DNA of 64,000 bases from Chlamydoabsidia padenii. Taxonomy: Eukaryota; Mucoromycota; Mucoromycetes; Mucorales; Cunninghamellaceae. The notes under the pieces were generated by a model. It was not told the origin of the DNA and searched no databases. It saw only the letters and a list, made by a program, of their open reading frames with translations. This document shows positions 58,423 to 64,000 of the stretch, piece after piece. The position numbers and the translations under genes are program-made. The DNA lies in NCBI GenBank assembly GCA_025330725.1, contig JAIWND010000043.1, positions 62,001 through 126,000 on the forward strand, written 5' to 3'. How positions within the stretch are numbered: the first letter of the stretch is position 1; each line of letters starts with the position of its first letter.

Positions 58423-59714
58423 TCACAATCTCTCCTTGTTTAAACATTTATCAAAGCATTTGACAGAATGAGAAACAAAGCCTTTGAAATCACTCAAATA
58501 CAAGCTATCGCATGCTTCACTAATCCTAGTCATTAGCGATTCTTTTTCCAAAAATTTATTTCGCTTAACTTTACTTTTGACAACTGACCAGAACTGCTCA
58601 ATTGGATTCAGTTCAGGAGAATATGGAGGAAGATATACGAATCTGTATCCTCGTGAATTGATATACTTACCAATGTATGCTGAGTTGTGAATAGGAGCAT
58701 TATCCATGACAAGGTAGTGTCCCTTCATTTCGGGATACTTGTCCATTTCGTCGAGAGTAGCCTTTACAAAGTTTAGATAATGGCCTGTCACTGTCCCTGT
58801 GCTATAACCATCAGTCGCACTTCCAAGCTTTCTCTTTTTGATACGCTTTGGAACTCGCAAGCTAACATTAATTAAGCCATTTGCGGATATTGCACCTAAA
58901 ATCGATGTTGCGTTTGCTTTCGTTGTAGGCACTGTAACTATTGCAGGAGTGCCTTTCTTTGACCAAGCCATACCCCGTTTCAAATTAATGTGAAAGCTGA
59001 TTCATCAAGAAAAACACAATTTGTTGTGAAATCCAGGTCAGTTTGCTGCCACTTTTGGACCCAGTCGTATCTTTGCTGAATCTTTTCCTCACTGTTCCTT
59101 TCCACAGGATGAAACTGTGCTTGCTTAATTGACAGATTACACCGAGTTGTCATAAAGTTGTAAACAGTGCTACGAGAAACGTTGAGACCTTCAAAGTTTT
59201 GTTTCATACTTTCCACCACTTCATTGACAACGGCAGAAGGGTTCTCATCAATATAATTTAAAAGAAACTGTTTATGCTCTTCCCCAAGAATACGACGCCG
59301 ACCTGACTTATTTTTCTTCTCAAAGATGCTTTCAGGGTCCTCGTAATAACGTTTGACCCATCTCTGTGCTGCTCGGATATGAATACCTAAATGCCTTGCA
59401 GCAGCAGAAGCTTTCAAGCATTTGCTGAAAAATAAATGAAAAAATCTAGTCTTGTCTTCATCAGAGTAAACTGTATAGCGTCGCTTGTTGCATAGTTCCA
59501 TATCAATATCTTCACTATTCCTCTTATCCATAACTGGATGCATTACAGGGTTAGGTCTTTCCGAAGGTTTATTCATTAGGAACTGAGTACGAGAACTTAT
59601 TGTTTCAATAGCGAATAGCTCCTCATCAACAACAACATCTATCGGCTCAACTCCATTCTCATCAACAACGTGCCCTTGTCTATCTTCATAAAAAAATTGC
59701 ATACTCATCTTCAA
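58423..59714 (-). pseudogene. Tc1/mariner DDE transposase, copy 2, frameshifted
   Basis: The minus frame is open from 59714 through the two HTH domains and into the catalytic domain at FLDESAF, then a one-base deletion (near 58990-58998) shifts the frame; copy 1 has an extra base here and reads FHINLKRGMAW. The second frame starts at KRGMAWSKKGTPA and is open to the stop at 58423, including VMDNAPIHNS and PPYSPELNPIEQFW. So copy 2 fails at a different site than copy 1, while Gln is kept where copy 1 has its stop. Catalytic residues are all present. Confidence 0.9.
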
Positions 59715-59892
59715 TATCTGTAAAATAAATTATAAATAGGAAGAAGAAAGTAAAATGGACACAGAAATCCCCCCCCCCCTTTTAATTGGATAATTACTAA
59801 GCGACAACTAAAAATAAACGAAGTTCATGACACGTGAGCACGACTTTATTTTTGGATCAATCGACATCATTGTTGAACGCACAATTTTTTTG

Positions 59893-59940
59893 CACGACAT
59901 TTAAACTCAAAATCAGCGACTTTACTTTCTGAAATGACTG
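59893..59940 (-). repeat. Right terminal inverted repeat of Tc1 copy 2
   Basis: Ends GAAATGACTG followed by TA; pairs with 56329-56376. Copy 1 has a diverged version ending at 11463. Confidence 0.9.
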
Positions 59941-60168
59941 TACAAGACAAATTAATTGGAGGGCATCACATGAAATTAATCTGTACTTTCACAACAGGTA
60001 TTCATGCAACTGATTCCTAATGTCAGTTCCTATTGACAACAAAGGGGAGTATATTGACCAATTAAAGAAGGGAAATTGTTACCCCCATCTCTGAGTTCCC
60101 TTTTGAATTCCAATCAGTCGCTGGTTTCATATCCCGCTATGGAATTTTGATCTTTTCCTTTTCCTTTT

Positions 60169-60170
<2 letters not shown>

Positions 60171-60232
<62 letters not shown>
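60171..60232. repeat. 62-T homopolymer upstream of the PPR gene
   Basis: An uninterrupted T run that ends 33 bp before the PPR start codon, preceded by CCTTTTCC repeats. It may be a promoter poly(dT) element; its exact length is likely unreliable in any assembly. Confidence 0.9.
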
Positions 60233-60265
60233 CTTTTTCCGAGCGTTCCCCCTTCTTTTATTCCT

Positions 60266-62452
60266 ATGCTTAGGTGGCGCACCCTATTATCAAGAATAAC
60301 CCAAGACATACGATTGGAAGAACCCTTACATGTTGTATCTCGCCCGTCACTCTTCCTTCCTTTATTAAGGTGTTATTCCACCGTAGCCAAAAGATCCCTA
60401 CAACAACAACAGCAACAACAACAACATTACTGTCTGTCTACTCGTGAAACAGCTATCCAACACTCGATTGCTTCTAAACATCTCGATCAAGCCAAGAAAC
60501 AATTAAAGACCATCAAAAAGATGGATCGCTTTCAAACATGGCGACCTTTGATCCTCTTGGCCCGACGACACAACGATCTACGGTGGTTACAGGTCATGGT
60601 GGAACACGGTGGCATGACACTGCAATTTAATATGAAACCAGATTTATTTGATTATCATGCCCTCATGTACTGTTATGGTGCCCATCATGATCTAGAGGGT
60701 GCAAAACGTGTGTTTGGTCTCATCTCGACACCGACAGTGTTCACCACCAATACTTTGTTGGGTTGTTATCAAAAATGTGGTGCCATGGACCTTGCCTTGG
60801 ATTTTTTAAAATGTGCCAAGGTGGTGGACGTGGGATCTTATAATACCGTGCTGCATATGTTGAAATCTGCTCAAGAATGGGATCAAGCAAAGTCATTATA
60901 TAAGCACATGCCAGTAACACCGGATGGATATACCTATAGTACCATGCTGTCTATCGCCACACAGACAAAAAATAGACAACTCGGCCAACCTATTTATCAA
61001 CACCTCCTCACCATCTTGCAACAACAACAAAAGACGACAAGGACAAAAAAGAAGATGAAGCTACTAGATACCACCAGCATCAACGCCATGCTTTCTTACC
61101 TTGTCACTGTCATGGATGATGTCGAACAAGCCTTGGACATTTACAACACTCTTGCTGCTACCACACCAGATACCATCACTTGCAATATCATTTTGGACGG
61201 ACTATTGAAGCATCGACGGAATCCAGGAAAAGCCGCCGCCATGGTACACCAAATGACGAAACGGGGTCATCTTGTCCCCGACGAAACAACGCTAGGCATC
61301 CTCATGGACGCTGAATCCTTACTAGGTGGTGATTTGGATGGAGCTCTCACCTTATTTGAACAAGCCATCAAGACCACGACAAATGGTGGTGATATGGATC
61401 GGATGATATCTAGTCTGGCAACAGCAGCTGCCAAATTGGATCATGATGAAGCCACCATGGAACGATTATGGAAATACTTGACTCACAATAGACGACTTGA
61501 TCTCAAGGCGTATAATGGATTAATGCATGGACTGGCTAAACATGGACGGGCGGATTTATGTCAGACTTTATATGATCGTGTCTTTCGATCTCATTCGATT
61601 TGTGTGGCTGATGTGGCGACATTTACCAGTTTAATGTTGGCTTATATCAATAATAACCAGGTGGAGGATGCCATGGAAATATATCATGTCTTGCGTGAAC
61701 AACATTACAAACAACAGCTGGATCAAAAGAACAAAAACAAGGCGACGACTAGTGATAACAGGCGGCGGCGACCTGTGATTCAATTGGATTCCATCTTTTA
61801 CACCACATTGATATCGGCACTGACGGGTACTGACCTTGAAAGAGCACTTGAATTATTCAAGGACATGCGACAATTACGCATTTCACCCAGTGTACATACT
61901 TATACTGCGATGCTTCATTGGTGTGGTCAATGTGGTGATTTGAATGGATTGGAAAAAGTCCATCGGTTGATCAAGATGGATATGGCTCTGGATCCTGATG
62001 TAGGGATTTATAATGCGTTGATGGATGGGTATAATCGGACCGACCAAATTGATCAAGTACTTTATCTTTGGGATGTCATGGTTACCTCTGGATACGATAA
62101 TATTACCATCTCTATTGTGTTGGATGCGTGTGGTCATCATGGTCAAGTCAAACGTGGTCATGCCATTTGGTCTTTTTTACAAAAGTCAACAACCATTAGA
62201 CTCAGTACTAATAATTATAACTCGTATATTGAATTCTTATGTCGGGTGGGTGGGTCTTATGAACAACGATGGAACCAAGCTTATGACGTTGTCACTCTCA
62301 ACATGTTACCAATATCAAATACAGTGCCTTTGCCAGATGACAAGACATTCAACACATTGTTTAGTTTTGCTCGAAAATATGGTTTGGATCGGAACAAGGG
62401 CATTATGGACAAACTAGATACCTTACATTTAGAAATGAAACGTTTGAAATAG
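60266..62452 (+). CDS. Mitochondrial pentatricopeptide repeat (PPR) protein
   Basis: RNA-binding protein for mitochondrial transcript processing or translation. Single exon, 728 aa. The N-terminus (MLRWRTLLSRIT, then RCYSTVAKR) is basic with hydroxyl residues and no acidic cluster, fitting mitochondrial import. A short polyglutamine follows. PPR motifs run through the rest, recognised by repeated two-helix units such as DLFDYHALMYCYGAHHDLEGAKRVF, split here: TYSTMLSIATQTKNRQ, TITCNIILDGLLKHRRN, AYNGLMHGLAKHGRADLC, VHTYTAMLHWCGQCGDL and GIYNALMDGYNRTDQID. At least twelve motifs are likely. The RNA target is unknown. The Tc1 element ends 325 bp upstream. Confidence 0.88.
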   Translation: MLRWRTLLSRITQDIRLEEPLHVVSRPSLFLPLLRCYSTVAKRSLQQQQQQQQHYCLSTRETAIQHSIASKHLDQAKKQLKTIKKMDRFQTWRPLILLARRHNDLRWLQVMVEHGGMTLQFNMKPDLFDYHALMYCYGAHHDLEGAKRVFGLISTPTVFTTNTLLGCYQKCGAMDLALDFLKCAKVVDVGSYNTVLHMLKSAQEWDQAKSLYKHMPVTPDGYTYSTMLSIATQTKNRQLGQPIYQHLLTILQQQQKTTRTKKKMKLLDTTSINAMLSYLVTVMDDVEQALDIYNTLAATTPDTITCNIILDGLLKHRRNPGKAAAMVHQMTKRGHLVPDETTLGILMDAESLLGGDLDGALTLFEQAIKTTTNGGDMDRMISSLATAAAKLDHDEATMERLWKYLTHNRRLDLKAYNGLMHGLAKHGRADLCQTLYDRVFRSHSICVADVATFTSLMLAYINNNQVEDAMEIYHVLREQHYKQQLDQKNKNKATTSDNRRRRPVIQLDSIFYTTLISALTGTDLERALELFKDMRQLRISPSVHTYTAMLHWCGQCGDLNGLEKVHRLIKMDMALDPDVGIYNALMDGYNRTDQIDQVLYLWDVMVTSGYDNITISIVLDACGHHGQVKRGHAIWSFLQKSTTIRLSTNNYNSYIEFLCRVGGSYEQRWNQAYDVVTLNMLPISNTVPLPDDKTFNTLFSFARKYGLDRNKGIMDKLDTLHLEMKRLK

Positions 62453-62761
62453 TCATCGTTTAATCCCCTCATTATTGTATATAAATAATCATTTGTCATC
62501 TTCTTCTTTTTTTTTTTTTTTATGGCCACCATAGATCATATTGGAATGAATCATGCAAAAAGCTTCGGGTACAGCAATTCAAACCCCGCTTCATTAAGGA
62601 TTTGGGTCAGCATCAACCGGAATCATCGAATATGGTAACAGCTGCACTCTTTGCTTATTTATCAGGGATTTAGACGAGGGTATAGGAGGGAACAGAAATG
62701 TGGTCAATGAAGAAAAAATGGAGTTCACACACATCTATCGGCATGGAACTCAGCTCCTTAA
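62453..62761. other. Intergenic region downstream of PPR gene
   Basis: AT-rich, with a T17 run near 62504-62521. Nothing coding is supported. Confidence 0.4.
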
Positions 62762-64000
62762 ATGTGTCATAACTGGAAAGCCATAAAAATTTACTCCTAC
62801 TCCCTCCCACCTACCAGACGACTCTGTAAGGACTGCAAAATGACAAGACCTATTGAATTGTTTGTTGGAAAGGATGACAAGACTTGCGAACAGTGTCGCT
62901 TCCGTCAAACCTTCCTCCTTCCACCATGTTTGCGATTTCCGACATTGCATCACATTTTCTAGGTATCGACAAAGTAGGTGAACATGGTATTTGTCTTTCC
63001 ATCGACATCCACACGGATGAAACTCTGCACGCCCACAACAATGCGCAACTTGGACAACTCCTCATTGAAAAAGTCCAACACGTTGATGGGTACAAATTCT
63101 TTTGGAAGCACATTGGCACTCCTGAACTCGACTTTTGTAAAGGGCTTGAAGCGGTTTGCTCCCAAGATTCAGAAGATAAGGATATATTGTACACGATAAA
63201 TAACCTAGCTAATATCCCTTCCTTCTTTAATGAAAGCCTACCATCAAATGGATTAATCACTATTAACAAGACAGTACCAACGAATTCAGCTCTGCGATTG
63301 TAAAGGTAAGGTGTAGGCATACATCAACCGGTGATACAATTGGACCCATCTGAAAGTTATCCAGGGTACGTCTCCTCCCTTTGCCAGCAACTTTGGAAAC
63401 AACAATGATCCGAACCAACGCGATGCCAGCTAAAGTCAGATCCTTTCTTATCGAACATTCTAATATCAAGAACCTCAGCTGTTCTGGTATCTATGATGCC
63501 GTTGTCGAAAACTTCTGGATATGTGGTGAACCGTAGTCAAGCGCAAAATGCTTGGGCGCGCAGGGTTTATCACTGCATACAAGAAGGATGAAGATCAGGT
63601 GCAGTGGGCTTGTACTTAATTGGTAAGATCATACTACTACCCATCTATGTACTAATGATTTTGTCTTTGCTTTTTTTTTTTTTTTTTTGTATGTGCGTAG
63701 GGATGATACCATCTCTGTTGGCCCAGAACGAACAAATCGGCGTATGGATCTCCGCATACTATGTGTGCACGTGGAAGCATTCAATGATGTAGGAAATGGT
63801 GAATTTGCTCGATCAGTGCAAAAAGCCAAATATTTTCATGACAAAAGAAAGTTAGTGCTAAATGGTAAAGCCCAATATCATCGCCGCCGCCAAAAACAAG
63901 ACCTCGATTATGTTGCCGCTGGTGCAAGGTAAATTTGCAGAATACATGTATCTGGGATTGTTGATTTGTAACTCGCTTTATTTCTCCCATTCCTTCTTAG
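62762..64000 (+). pseudogene. Fragmented unrecognised gene, running off the window
   Basis: Successive plus-strand blocks in different frames: a small Cys-motif block (RLCKDCKMTRPIELFVGKDD, then KTCEQCR, a zinc-ribbon-like CxxC pair), a longer block at 62928-63303 (HGICLSIDIHTDETLHAHNN), a block with stops at about 63310-63590 (a WARRVYHCIQEG piece), and a block at 63705-63931 (NRRMDLRILCVHVEAFNDVG, then NGEFARSVQKAKYF) ending in a GT donor. These resemble parts of unannotated multi-exon mucoralean proteins. Frames do not join cleanly, so it is either a decayed copy or a gene whose introns I cannot place. The 3' end lies outside. Confidence 0.4.

Larger units (their letters stand above)
56329..59940. 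mobile_element. Composite Tc1/mariner element, copy 2, with passenger gene
   Basis: Complete 3612-bp element flanked by TA on both sides (56327-56328 and 59941-59942). Its 48-bp terminal inverted repeats differ at one position (number 30). From left to right it holds a recombinase-like gene on plus (56636-57330), a minisatellite (57716-58401) and a Tc1 transposase on minus (58423-59714). Typical Tc1/mariner elements are 1.3-2.5 kb with one gene, so the size and passenger are unusual. The close match of the repeats suggests fairly recent movement although the transposase is now frameshifted. Confidence 0.85.

Noticed and set aside
57455..58471. Long ORFs (up to 330 codons) on both strands across the CAGCCTGCACA array
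   Set aside because: They are products of a stop-free tandem repeat; all frames show the same short periodic peptide on both strands and no start context or domain.
62560..62620. TTCAAACCCC motif suggesting a tRNA T-arm
   Set aside because: No acceptor stem, D-arm or anticodon arm could be drawn around it. No tRNA or rRNA was supported anywhere in the window.

Overview
This window is nuclear DNA of a filamentous fungus, most likely an early-diverging one of the Mucoromycota (Mucorales type). The genes are AT-rich and split by many short GT-AG introns (about 50-120 bp). Intergenic DNA is full of long A/T homopolymers. Best family matches by eye are fungal, and the transposon relics (Tc1/mariner, PIF/Harbinger, MULE, Helitron, Fanzor/TnpB-like) look like those known from mucoralean genomes. 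Genus and species cannot be read from the sequence. All family calls come from motif recognition; no database search was run. Exon coordinates were worked out by hand from splice sites and reading frame.

Layout. 1-1755: non-coding repeat family with a small tandem array. 1756-7584: SKP1, a mitochondrial ABC1/ADCK1-type kinase-like gene, and a p67phox/NoxR-like TPR-PB1 gene. 7585-12173: accessory patch with two unrecognised ORFs, a broken Tc1/mariner copy, a tiny secreted cysteine-rich protein and a Helitron helicase relic. 12271-20790: heme oxygenase, the splicing factor SYF1, a DHA2-type MFS exporter sharing a promoter region with SYF1, and PEX11. 21701-23943: MULE relic. 24355-28086: RNase H1 and a Zn2Cys6 regulator. 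28087-31390: decayed and empty DNA. 31391-37814: a 1307-residue coiled-coil protein and a sphingosine/diacylglycerol-type lipid kinase. 37815-42649: second copy of the left-edge repeat, a SWIM-finger relic and a frameshifted Fanzor/TnpB-like gene. 42790-46680: the Golgi protein CASP and a small secreted protein. 47794-50480: a nearly complete PIF/Harbinger element. 50963-52419: a decayed paralogue of the secreted protein. 52420-56084: a 15-exon fused lysine-ketoglutarate reductase/saccharopine dehydrogenase. 56329-59940: a 3.6-kb Tc1/mariner element with near-perfect inverted repeats that carries a serine-recombinase-like passenger gene and a minisatellite. 60266-62452: a mitochondrial PPR protein. 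The right end holds fragments of an unrecognised gene that runs off the window.

The housekeeping genes belong to unrelated pathways (ubiquitin ligase, mitochondrial lipid/quinone homeostasis, splicing, peroxisome division, Golgi tethering, lysine degradation, heme degradation), so no operon-like logic is expected. The most interesting material is the composite Tc1 element with its recombinase-like passenger, the Fanzor-like relic, the fused lysine-degradation enzyme in a fungus, the duplicated Cys-Pro heme-binding-like motifs of the heme oxygenase (one partly encoded by a 17-bp micro-exon), and the cysteine-rich secreted peptide.
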